DNA of 5,251 bases, taken from contig JAIRKB010000134.1 in NCBI GenBank assembly GCA_031260385.1, positions 1 to 5,251 on the forward strand. Direction: 5' to 3'. Below the pieces are notes generated by a model that searched no databases, was not told where the DNA came from, and worked only from the letters and a program-made list of their open reading frames with translations. Both the position numbers and the translations under genes were made by a program. The stretch's first letter is position 1, and each line of letters begins with the position of its first letter. Positions 1 to 5,251 of this stretch are shown here, in pieces. This DNA comes from Propionibacteriaceae bacterium (GTDB lineage Bacteria; Actinomycetota; Actinomycetes; Propionibacteriales; Propionibacteriaceae).

Positions 1-1281
1 GGGGTACATTTGGGTGTGCCGGGCGGCGGCGCCGTTGGCGGCGCGTTGTGGGCGGCGGGGGTGGCCCCCGCCGGCCCCGGCCCCGGCGTCGCTGGGGGGG
101 AGGCGGTGGGTGGCGGAGAGGGCGATCGGGGACCACATGCAGGCGTTGCCGAAACCGGCGAGGCAACTGGGGAGCAGGATCCACCAGATGGTGGAGTCGG
201 GGGTGAGGTAGAGCAGATACCAGGCTTGGGTTAGGGCCATGCAGGATAAGCCGAAGACGGCGATGCGACGGGCGCTGAGGCGGCCGATTAAGCGGCCGAT
301 GATTGGGGCGAGGATGCCGGAGATGACGGCGGATGGCATCATGAAGATGGCGGAGACGGCGGGGGAGTAGCCCCGGCCGACCTGGATGAAGTAGAGCAGG
401 GGGAGGGACATACCGGCGATCGCCGCTCCGACTAGGAAGATCGCGGAGTTGGCTAAAGAGAAGTCGCGGTCACGGAAGAGGCGTAAGGGGATTAGGGGTT
501 GTTCGGCGTAGTTCTGATGGACGACGAAGGCGATTAGGAGCACGACCCCGATGATGATGATTTGGGGTATGGTGATCCAACCCCAGACTGGGCCCCAGAC
601 CTTACTCGTACCCTCCTGAAGCCCAAAGACGACTAGGAAGATGCCCCCACCTGACAGCACCATACCGACCCAATCGAAGCGGGGGGTTCGGCGCGAGAGC
701 TTGGGGAGCAGGCGCCAGGCGAGGATTACGCCGACGATCCCGACGGGGACGTTGATCAGGAAGATCGCTTGCCAACCAACCTGCTGAACGAGCAACCCCC
801 CAACGACTGGGCCGATCAGGGTGGCAATCCCGGCGACCGTTCCCCACAGACCCATCGCCGCGCCGCGGCGGTGGGGTGGGAAAATCCGTACGATCATCGC
901 CTGGGTCTGCGGAGACATCAACGCCCCGCCGACCCCTTGGACCGCTCGGGCGGCGATCAGCGACTCGATGGAGGTCGCCAAACCGCACCACAGCGAAGCC
1001 AAGGTGAAGACCACCATGCCGATCATGAATAGGGTCTTCTGCCCGAAGCGATCACCCAGGCGACCGGATAGCAAGAGCGGAACGACCACGCCCAAGAGAT
1101 AAGCGCTGGTCACCCAGATTGTCTGGGTTAGGGAGGCGCCGAGACTGGCCTGAATCGTCGGATTGGCCACCGAGACGATATTGGAATCCATCATCAACAT
1201 GAAGAAGCCCACCAGCATGACGACAACCGCCGCCCACGGTCTTACAGCGGGCGGCCCTTGGTTTGCTGATGCACCGATCAT
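1..1281 (-). CDS. Partial MFS multidrug efflux transporter, DHA2/14-TMS (EmrB/QacA-like) type, 3' end missing
   Basis: This is a proton-coupled drug/metabolite exporter of the cytoplasmic membrane; the substrate cannot be told from sequence. The frame is open from ATG 1281 to the window edge (427 codons, no stop). Visible hallmarks are: TM1 with D32 and the SVANP segment (37-41); motif A, GRLGDRFGQK (73-82), in the TM2-3 loop; motif B with R112 and Q115-G116 in TM4; and antiporter motif C, GPVVGG (157-162), in TM5. The family-typical WQAIFLINVPVG (170-181) follows at TM6. Hydrophobic segments then continue at about 205-222, 233-258, 278-299, 307-328, 338-358 and 364-387, giving 12 of the 14 expected helices. 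LPPSDAGAGAG (394-404) is the conserved stretch before TM13. After it the family normally continues GVYNTTRQVG, but here the frame reads GHPRRPQRAANG, so a frameshift or poor sequence near position 72 is suspected. ATG 1281 is chosen because GGGAG lies 5 nt upstream and no in-frame start is seen further up. Related pumps are often controlled by TetR or MarR repressors, which fits the palindromes just upstream. The family call is firm; the substrate is unknown. Confidence 0.93.
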   Translation of the reverse strand, partial: MIGASANQGPPAVRPWAAVVVMLVGFFMLMMDSNIVSVANPTIQASLGASLTQTIWVTSAYLLGVVVPLLLSGRLGDRFGQKTLFMIGMVVFTLASLWCGLATSIESLIAARAVQGVGGALMSPQTQAMIVRIFPPHRRGAAMGLWGTVAGIATLIGPVVGGLLVQQVGWQAIFLINVPVGIVGVILAWRLLPKLSRRTPRFDWVGMVLSGGGIFLVVFGLQEGTSKVWGPVWGWITIPQIIIIGVVLLIAFVVHQNYAEQPLIPLRLFRDRDFSLANSAIFLVGAAIAGMSLPLLYFIQVGRGYSPAVSAIFMMPSAVISGILAPIIGRLIGRLSARRIAVFGLSCMALTQAWYLLYLTPDSTIWWILLPSCLAGFGNACMWSPIALSATHRLPPSDAGAGAGGGHPRRPQRAANGAAARHTQMYP

Positions 1282-1286
1282 GGTCG

Positions 1287-1291
1287 CTCCC
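1287..1291 (-). promoter_or_regulatory. Ribosome binding site of the MFS transporter
   Basis: On the minus strand GGGAG is followed by a 5-nt spacer (CGACC) and then ATG at 1281. No ATG, GTG or TTG occurs in frame between this site and 1341, so the site fixes the start. It touches the 3' arm of the small leader inverted repeat (1290-1317), so pairing there could partly mask it if the hairpin is transcribed. Confidence 0.65.
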
Positions 1292-1317
1292 GGTAGGTCC
1301 GAGGAACACCTTACCGG
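1290..1317 (-). promoter_or_regulatory. Small hairpin-forming inverted repeat just upstream of the MFS start
   Basis: Reading the minus strand, CCGGT-A-AGGT is followed by a 9-nt loop and ACCT-ACCGG. This gives 5 bp plus 4 bp of pairing interrupted by one bulged base. It lies between the operator-like palindrome (1321-1335) and the Shine-Dalgarno site, and its edge includes the first two bases of GGGAG. It could be a leader hairpin that modulates translation, a weak second protein-binding site, or chance in GC-rich DNA. A possible -10 (TAAGGT, 1308-1313) lies within it, in which case most of it would not be transcribed from that promoter. Confidence 0.3.
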
Positions 1318-1333
1318 ACTAGTGGACTGTCCA
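1308..1333 (-). promoter_or_regulatory. Weak candidate promoter for the MFS gene overlapping the operator-like palindrome
   Basis: On the minus strand, TGGACA (1333-1328, five of six matches to the TTGACA -35 consensus) is followed 14 nt later by TAAGGT (1313-1308, TAnnnT -10 pattern). The spacer is about 3 nt shorter than optimal, so the pairing is doubtful, and the -10 alone may be the meaningful part. Use of this -10 would place the transcript start near 1301 and give a leader of about 20 nt. The -35 lies inside the palindrome 1321-1335, the geometry expected of a repressor blocking polymerase. Confidence 0.28.
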
Positions 1334-1335
1334 CT
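1321..1335. promoter_or_regulatory. Operator-like 15-bp palindrome, transporter-proximal copy
   Basis: AGTGGACTGTCCACT is perfectly symmetric around a single central base, with 7-bp half-sites. It starts 40 nt upstream of the transporter ATG. Length, symmetry and position resemble operators of TetR- or MarR-family repressors that commonly control DHA-type efflux genes, but no regulator gene lies in the window, so the binding protein is inferred only. The same core recurs at 1469-1481 in inverted context. Confidence 0.5.
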
Positions 1336-1394
1336 CTTAATGGCGGGGAATGAGCGGGGTCAGGCGGTACAGCTGGCCAGGCGGAGGAGGGAGG

Positions 1395-1409
1395 CGGGCT
1401 GGACGCCCG
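1395..1409. other. Central GC hairpin of the intergenic inverted repeat
   Basis: CGGGC TGGAC GCCCG has a 5-bp all-GC stem and a 5-nt loop, centred at 1402, one base from the axis of the 175-bp inverted repeat. No T-run follows on either strand, so it is not a canonical intrinsic terminator. It most likely forms the tip of the larger fold-back structure. Confidence 0.4.
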
Positions 1410-1426
1410 TCGACCGACGACAACGC

Positions 1427-1447
1427 CGCCAGATGTGGCGACTGGCG
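1427..1447 (-). terminator. Weak candidate transcription stop or 3'-end hairpin after the Ig/FN3 gene
   Basis: On the minus strand CGCCAG, a 9-nt loop and CTGGCG form a 6-bp GC-rich stem about 47 nt past the TGA of the upstream gene. The following bases (GCGTTGTCGTC) contain scattered T but no U-tract. High-GC actinobacteria often have such L-shaped hairpins without a U-run, so a terminating role is possible. The stem lies within the right arm of the large inverted repeat and may simply be part of it. Confidence 0.2.
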
Positions 1448-1468
1448 CCGCTAATCCGCCACTTATGG

Positions 1469-1481
1469 GTGGACAGTCCAC
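1469..1481. promoter_or_regulatory. Second operator-like palindrome, copy near the end of the upstream gene
   Basis: GTGGACAGTCCAC is a 13-bp palindrome around one central base. On the minus strand it reads TAGTGGACTGTCCAC together with its flank, identical over 15 nt to the plus strand at 1320-1334. Flanks outside the palindrome (CCGG outward; TAA and TGGCGG inward) are also shared, showing that this is an inverted copy of the site at 1321-1335. It lies just downstream of the upstream gene's stop codon. If it is an operator, a repressor could bridge the two sites; if the unit is a mobile repeat, it is part of the terminal repeat. Confidence 0.5.
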
Positions 1482-1493
1482 TACCCGGCGTCG

Positions 1494-4400
1494 TCACGGC
1501 ATCCAGACCAAGGTCTGCTCGGCCTTGACCGGCGTTCGCCCTAACTGATTGTCCGATCGGTCGGTAAGCTCCAGCCCGATGGTTACTTGGTCACCCGGTT
1601 GCGCGTTGGTAAAATCTGCGCAGGCCTCCACGCGATCTGCCTCAGGTTGATACCAGGAAGTTTTCACACCATTCGGGTGGCTGTATTGGATCTGCTGAGG
1701 GCTCATCCCTCCGGAGTCGAGCAAGAAGATCACGCACATCAGCTTGCCTCGAGTTTCCGTGGTCTCTACGCTCACTGCAAGCTGACCGAAGGAGCGCGCA
1801 ATCAGCGGCCCGAAGTCCAGTTCGTACGCCTTATTGCAGACTTGAGTTCCATCGATCGGATCAGGGGTGCAGGCGATGACGCCAGTCGCCTTGTGTTCCA
1901 GAACAAACGCCGCATCGAGTTGGTAGGGCGCGAGGTTGCGGGGCATCTCAATCTGCTCAGTGTCATCGTAGGTGAAGTGGATGGTGGTGGTATTTGCGGG
2001 CTCCTTGAGCACCTCGAACATCAGGAACGGGCCCGTGCCAGTCGCCGCGAAGCGGACCGCCCCCGCCTGCCAAGGCGCCGGGGGTGCGATTAGCGAGGTC
2101 ACTTTCTTGCTGGGCACGTCTGAATCAAGCCAATCCTCGCCCTCCCAGGGGAAGATCTGAGCCGTGACGGTCCATTCGGCCCGATAGGCCTTGGCATCCC
2201 AGCAGAACGACCAGTTTATCTGGTTGGGATATCTAACCGTATGGGCGCTGATCTGAAACTTGACCTGACCAGGATCAATAGCATAGACCCTCAACGAGAC
2301 CGGTGTCGGCACCGACATTCTCACCTCGGCGCAGACCCCCCGACCCTCATTCCTGTAGATATCGCGCCAGAGGGTTATGACCGGCTCCGGCAACTTCTGA
2401 GGCTCTGGCCAACTGAAGCTTTTAACCGTCCCTTGGCCGGCCCGGGCCGGCACTGTTGGCGCACTATTGAGGTTTACCGTCACTTCGAACCCAACACCCC
2501 TAGGGGGCTTGGCGCAGGTGACTGCGGCGGTCATCCCCGTTTCCGGAATCGGTATCTGCTTGGGACTGACCTCAATCACCGCGCCTTGGATGGTCTTGGC
2601 TGTGTACGTCAGCTCAGCCGGTCGCCCGTTGCCGGCGGCGTTTATCTTGAAGCACATCTGCTCGCCATCCATCGACTCAACCTCGATCTGGCCGAACAGT
2701 TGGAGCGGCCCGAAGGCACCATCTGACATGGTGAAGGGCGTAGCAGTGTTACACCCAGACTGATTACAAGCCTGGAGATAGACGGTAAAGGGCAAGCCAT
2801 TGACACCCTGATCGGAAACATAAAGCGTCTGATCATTGACACCCGGGCTGATGGTCCCCTTGTCAGCGCCCTTGTAGGTGAGGTAGACAGTGCCAGCCGT
2901 ACCCCGCCAATCGGGGAACTGATCGACACGGACTTTCACCTCACCACTAGCCCCGGTCGCCGTCATAGTCACCGGCTTGGCTAGGGTTGACCACTCGGCA
3001 GGACTATCACTGGCCCACCACTCGTCAGCCATCAGCCTACCTGTCATACCAAAAATGTTGCGGGCTTCGACCCAGTAGACATAACGGAGGCCGTCTAGCG
3101 CCACCGTGTCAGTCATGATCAGGCTTTCAGTCGTCCCGACCACCACCTCCGCCGCGCTGGACCCCGGGACAGAACGATAGACAGTGTAGGTATTAGAGCC
3201 GGGACCGCCCGAGTAGGCCGGCAACCATTGGATCAGGAGCGAGGCGATGTCACCCATCTTCTGAGCACTAACCCAGACCGCACCACCACTGGCCCAGCTT
3301 GGCGGTTCCGGCGCCCAACAACTAACTTCGGGTGAGACCTCGCCACGGCCAGACTCGTTCTCCGCGAACACCGTCCCGGTAAACACCAGGATTCCCTGTA
3401 CCAGCGGAATCGTGATCGAACGGGCACTAGCGGGAGCCTGGTAGATCGTGTCATTCCCATTAATCACGTAGCCGGTCGGAGGAGCGCCAGTGGCGGGGGC
3501 CTCCCAGGTGAGGGTGACTTCTTGGGTCTTCCACGGTTCTCGGCAGGACAGGTTTTGAATCCTGCCCGGCAGGGCGCTGAGAGTAATCATCGGCCCCCAG
3601 TCGCTCCAATCCGACTCCCCGATCTTGTTGTGCGCCTTGGCCCGGAAGCGGTACGAAAGCCCTTCGGTTAAGCCGGTGATCTCGCAGGTTGTGTTCACCC
3701 CACAACTTTGGGAGCCGCCCTCCCATTCCACGGTGTAGCCGAGGATCGGCGAACCATTATCCGCTCCCGGTAGATAGCTGACATATAGGGAACCGGCACG
3801 CACCAACCCGGCCGCTTGCGGTGGCGATGGTGGATCGGGGGGCCGCGCAAGCGTGATCGTGAAGGAGGTACGGACCTGTCGATCATGTCTCAGCTCGTCG
3901 GTGACATCGCTGGCGACCACATTGATCACCACGACCCCCCGCTGCTCGGGGCTCAATGTGATGAGCAGGTCCATACCCTGAACCACCACCACACTGGCGC
4001 CGGTCGGATCCAGCGCCTGTACGATTGTTGGGGTGGGGTCCTGTAGCGGCGACACCAGGGCGACACCCACGCGAACCTGACTGCCTGGTGCCACATCGGT
4101 TAGGGAGGGGACGGTGACGGTCGGTTTCCCGGCTTCGCCAACGCGAACCGACAGTTCGCCGGTCGTCGAGTAGCCCTCGACCCCAATCAGCAACCGACCA
4201 GTAGCCCCTGTCCGGGCGTTGCTCGTCGCTTGAACCCGAACCGCCGCACCGTTAGTTGGGGGAAGGAAATTCTCGGACCCGGCGACCCACTGCCCGGTGA
4301 AGCGCAAGTCCTTGACCAGATCGGGGTTTGGCATCCAGACATGGCACAGATCAGCAATCGGTAGATCGCGGGCTGCCCCACCTTGAACCACCTCGATCGC

Positions 4401-5251
4401 CGTTGTGGGGCAGAACAGAACCGGGGAGACCGGGCCAATCTGGATCGGGATTGTCACCAGGCCTTGGATCCTGTCGGGGTCCTGCCCATCCGAATCCCTG
4501 ACCTCCACGGTCAAGGCGGCTGGGCCAATATAGTCATTCATCGCTGTCAAGGTGACGGTGGTGTCCGAGACCAAGCCCAAGGCGAGATGTGCCGATGGGG
4601 CGGTCCAGGCTCGCTGGGCCGCTGTTAGGTGAACCGACTGCCCCCGCTCCGAGACGATATAGTCATTGAGCTCAATCGTCTTGGTTCCGTTGACCTCGAG
4701 GGTGATCAGGGAGCCTTCAAGTAGGTTGGGGCGGTTGAGTGAGGCGCCGGGGACAAAGATCGCTGCCGAGGCGCGGGCACCCGTACCATCCTCCACCACG
4801 TAAGCCACGGTCTGCGCCTGAGCGGTCACCGGGATCACCACCTGGCAGTCCTCTAGACCGCTGGATTGGCGTTCGCACTCCACCCGGCCGACGCTGACCC
4901 AGACGATCTTCAGCTCGCCCTTAGGCCCGTCGAGATCCCAGGCGTCGTTCAAGACCGGCACGCGCACCGACCCCGCCGCCACCTGGGGAGCGACATGATC
5001 ATAGACCCGTGGGGGATTGCGATAGTCCTTCTGGGAACGTACGGTGACTTGCGCCGAGGGGCCGTGGCGGCCGCCGCTCGATAGATGGTAGCCAAAGGAC
5101 AAGGCCTGGGTGGCATCAGCGGGCGGGGTTATTAGCTGGACGATATTGGTCACGCGCTCCGGGTCATTGGGATCGGTCACCAGGGTGACGCCGGGCGGGC
5201 TGCCATCTAGTTGTACCACGACGCTGCGGGTTCCGATCGGGAGGAGGTCGT
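1494..5251 (-). CDS. Partial giant Ig-like/fibronectin type III domain protein (extracytoplasmic), 5' end missing
   Basis: The frame stays open to the window edge: codons upstream of GTG 5219 read DLLPIGTRSV in frame, so the true start lies outside and that GTG is internal. Residues below count GTG 5219 as 1; TGA is at 1496-1494. Domains in order: Ig/cadherin-like domains to about 458, a proline-rich hinge (PPDPPSPP, 460-467), FN3 domains at about 461-548, 549-636 and 637-748, a further beta-sandwich (749-836), and four related C-terminal modules (837-1241). The module with FCPTT...LCHVWMP (269-297) followed by the SPLQDPTPTIV domain matches, from memory of the family, a conserved part of very long actinobacterial Ig/FN3 proteins that are anchored by an N-terminal membrane segment. 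The 18 cysteines fall in nine neighbouring pairs, fitting an oxidising location. No enzyme motif is visible, so a structural, adhesive or binding role in the envelope is inferred. In many actinobacteria the homologue precedes MoxR, DUF58 and transglutaminase-like genes; here an MFS gene follows instead. Signal peptide and membrane anchor cannot be seen. Confidence 0.92.
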   Translation of the reverse strand, partial: DLLPIGTRSVVVQLDGSPPGVTLVTDPNDPERVTNIVQLITPPADATQALSFGYHLSSGGRHGPSAQVTVRSQKDYRNPPRVYDHVAPQVAAGSVRVPVLNDAWDLDGPKGELKIVWVSVGRVECERQSSGLEDCQVVIPVTAQAQTVAYVVEDGTGARASAAIFVPGASLNRPNLLEGSLITLEVNGTKTIELNDYIVSERGQSVHLTAAQRAWTAPSAHLALGLVSDTTVTLTAMNDYIGPAALTVEVRDSDGQDPDRIQGLVTIPIQIGPVSPVLFCPTTAIEVVQGGAARDLPIADLCHVWMPNPDLVKDLRFTGQWVAGSENFLPPTNGAAVRVQATSNARTGATGRLLIGVEGYSTTGELSVRVGEAGKPTVTVPSLTDVAPGSQVRVGVALVSPLQDPTPTIVQALDPTGASVVVVQGMDLLITLSPEQRGVVVINVVASDVTDELRHDRQVRTSFTITLARPPDPPSPPQAAGLVRAGSLYVSYLPGADNGSPILGYTVEWEGGSQSCGVNTTCEITGLTEGLSYRFRAKAHNKIGESDWSDWGPMITLSALPGRIQNLSCREPWKTQEVTLTWEAPATGAPPTGYVINGNDTIYQAPASARSITIPLVQGILVFTGTVFAENESGRGEVSPEVSCWAPEPPSWASGGAVWVSAQKMGDIASLLIQWLPAYSGGPGSNTYTVYRSVPGSSAAEVVVGTTESLIMTDTVALDGLRYVYWVEARNIFGMTGRLMADEWWASDSPAEWSTLAKPVTMTATGASGEVKVRVDQFPDWRGTAGTVYLTYKGADKGTISPGVNDQTLYVSDQGVNGLPFTVYLQACNQSGCNTATPFTMSDGAFGPLQLFGQIEVESMDGEQMCFKINAAGNGRPAELTYTAKTIQGAVIEVSPKQIPIPETGMTAAVTCAKPPRGVGFEVTVNLNSAPTVPARAGQGTVKSFSWPEPQKLPEPVITLWRDIYRNEGRGVCAEVRMSVPTPVSLRVYAIDPGQVKFQISAHTVRYPNQINWSFCWDAKAYRAEWTVTAQIFPWEGEDWLDSDVPSKKVTSLIAPPAPWQAGAVRFAATGTGPFLMFEVLKEPANTTTIHFTYDDTEQIEMPRNLAPYQLDAAFVLEHKATGVIACTPDPIDGTQVCNKAYELDFGPLIARSFGQLAVSVETTETRGKLMCVIFLLDSGGMSPQQIQYSHPNGVKTSWYQPEADRVEACADFTNAQPGDQVTIGLELTDRSDNQLGRTPVKAEQTLVWMP
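1497..2711 (-). repeat. Four diverged C-terminal protein repeats with paired cysteines
   Basis: Residues 837-941, 942-1044, 1045-1136 and 1137-1241 appear to be copies of one ~100-residue beta module. Modules 1 and 4 start alike (FGPLQLFGQIEV and FGPLIARSFGQLAV). A first cysteine follows in EQMCFKI / RGVCAEV / KLMCVIF (C856, C963, C1162), and a second comes 38-46 residues later in VTCAKPP / SFCWDAK / EACADFT (C902, C1006, C1200). Module 3 lacks this pair and instead has C1117/C1128 close together. The modules lack the usual FN3 signature residues; I do not recognise them as a named domain. The array is the extreme C-terminus of the protein, which ends TLVWMP. Confidence 0.5.
2976..3839 (-). 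other. Three fibronectin type III domains within the surface protein
   Basis: Domain 1 (461-548) is canonical: NGSPILGYTVEW, then ITGLTEGLSYRFRAKAHN with the conserved Tyr and the NxxGxS turn. Domain 2 (549-636) has VTLTWEAPATGAPPTGYVI and a C559/C634 pair linking its ends. Domain 3 (637-748) has LLIQWLPAYSGGPGSNTYTV and LRYVYWVEARNIFG. Extracellular FN3 domains usually act as spacers or binding modules. Domain 1 carries SDWSDWG (537-542 region), reminiscent of the WSxWS box of animal cytokine receptors, probably by convergence. Confidence 0.8.
3840..5027 (-). other. Array of four Ig/cadherin-like beta-sandwich domains within the surface protein
   Basis: Residue ranges (GTG 5219 = 1): 65-160 with the cadherin-like opening RVPVLNDAWDLDG; 161-263 with the ELNDYIVSERGQ segment; 264-364 with C270 and C292 in the CPTT...LCHVW module; 365-460 with VAPGSQVRVGV and ending DRQVRTSFTITL. 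The order and the CHVW module fit the giant actinobacterial Ig-like proteins. Residues before 65 look like the end of another such domain. Boundaries are judged by eye from strand patterns and are approximate. Confidence 0.7.

Larger units (their letters stand above)
1314..1488. repeat. 175-bp imperfect inverted repeat (fold-back or MITE-like) filling the intergenic gap
   Basis: Left arm, plus strand from 1314: CCGGACTAGTGGACTGTC continuing to TGGCGG at 1346. Right arm, minus strand from 1488: CCGGGTAGTGGACTGTCC continuing to TGGCGG at 1456. By hand alignment these 33-nt ends match at about 28 positions with one gap on each side. Similarity continues inward: 1350-1376 against the complement of 1455-1429 gives 20 of 27 matches without gaps. 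The arms converge on a central hairpin (1395-1409), so the symmetry axis of the whole unit and of the central hairpin nearly coincide. The unit begins 5 nt after the upstream gene's stop and ends next to the transporter's putative -10. No ORF or clear target-site duplication is seen. It may be a non-autonomous inserted repeat, a paired operator, or a large RNA hairpin in the 3' end of the upstream transcript. Confidence 0.6.

Noticed and set aside
10..234. Gly-rich plus-strand frames resembling PE-PGRS-type proteins
   Set aside because: They are the complement of the Ala/Pro/Ser codons of the transporter's 3' part; the glycine richness comes from the GC-rich repeats.
602..991. Minus-strand 129-codon frame inside the transporter
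   Set aside because: It is in the wrong frame relative to the transporter, whose own frame is continuous with all MFS motifs through this stretch; the Arg/Pro-rich translation is a shadow.
1052..1309. Minus-strand start at 1309 as an alternative beginning for the transporter
   Set aside because: It is out of frame with the MFS motifs and stops after 85 codons; ATG 1281 with its GGGAG site is in the correct frame.
1395..1409. Intrinsic terminator at the central hairpin
   Set aside because: The stem is only 5 bp and neither strand has a following T-run; better explained as the tip of the larger inverted repeat.
1314..1488. CRISPR array, tRNA or attachment site in the intergenic region
   Set aside because: There are two inverted, not direct, copies with no regular spacers, no cloverleaf can be drawn with conserved tRNA bases, and no integrase gene or tRNA 3' end is present.
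1163..1528. Plus-strand 121-codon frame spanning the intergenic region, possibly a divergent regulator
   Set aside because: A TetR/MarR gene would fit the operator idea, but this frame has no helix-turn-helix pattern, overlaps the start of the transporter and the end of the Ig/FN3 gene, and runs through the inverted repeat.
1587..2093. Open plus-strand frame of 168 codons opposite the Ig/FN3 gene
   Set aside because: It lies wholly antisense to a long convincing gene, shows no recognisable domain or clear start signal, and is rich in Arg/Leu/His as expected of a complementary-strand shadow in GC-rich DNA.
2241..2726. Open plus-strand frame of 161 codons opposite the Ig/FN3 gene
   Set aside because: It is antisense to the repeat region of the real gene and has no family resemblance; long open shadow frames are common at this GC content.
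5217..5219. GTG 5219 as the true start of the Ig/FN3 protein
   Set aside because: The frame is open further upstream to the window edge with a domain-like sequence (DLLPIGTRSV), there is no ribosome site at a sensible distance and no signal peptide follows.

Overview
The window looks like a piece of a high-GC Gram-positive (Actinomycetota) chromosome or metagenomic contig. Two lines of evidence support this. The long protein has the domain plan and signature motifs of the giant Ig-like/fibronectin type III surface proteins known mainly from actinobacteria. The second gene has the motif set of actinobacterial 14-helix DHA-type drug efflux pumps. No rRNA or other marker allows a closer placement.

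Both genes lie on the minus strand and both run off the window. From right to left (direction of transcription): positions 5251-1494 encode the C-terminal ~1,250 residues of an extracytoplasmic protein built almost entirely of beta-sandwich domains. These are about four to five Ig/cadherin-like domains, then three FN3 domains, one further beta-sandwich, and four C-terminal modules that seem to be repeats of each other. Its 18 cysteines fall into nine close pairs, as expected for a disulfide-stabilised secreted protein. After its TGA comes a 212-base gap (1282-1493). Positions 1281-1 then encode the first 427 codons of a multidrug-type MFS transporter, cut off after about transmembrane helix 12. 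The last ~24 codons, in a very GC-rich stretch, no longer match the family, and a frameshift or low-quality contig end is suspected there.

The most unusual structure is in the gap. Almost all of it (1314-1488) is one large imperfect inverted repeat centred near 1401/1402. Each arm carries the same compact palindrome (TAGTGGACTGTCCAC) about 140 bases apart, and a small GC hairpin sits at the centre. The inner palindrome nearest the transporter begins 40 bases before its start codon, where a repressor operator would be expected. The structure could be a paired operator for a TetR/MarR-type regulator, a fold-back (MITE-like) repeat inserted between the genes, or both.

Nothing indicates that the two genes share a pathway. 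The transporter appears to have its own promoter/operator region and start signals. The surface protein's usual neighbours (MoxR ATPase, DUF58, transglutaminase-like genes) are not visible downstream of it here.
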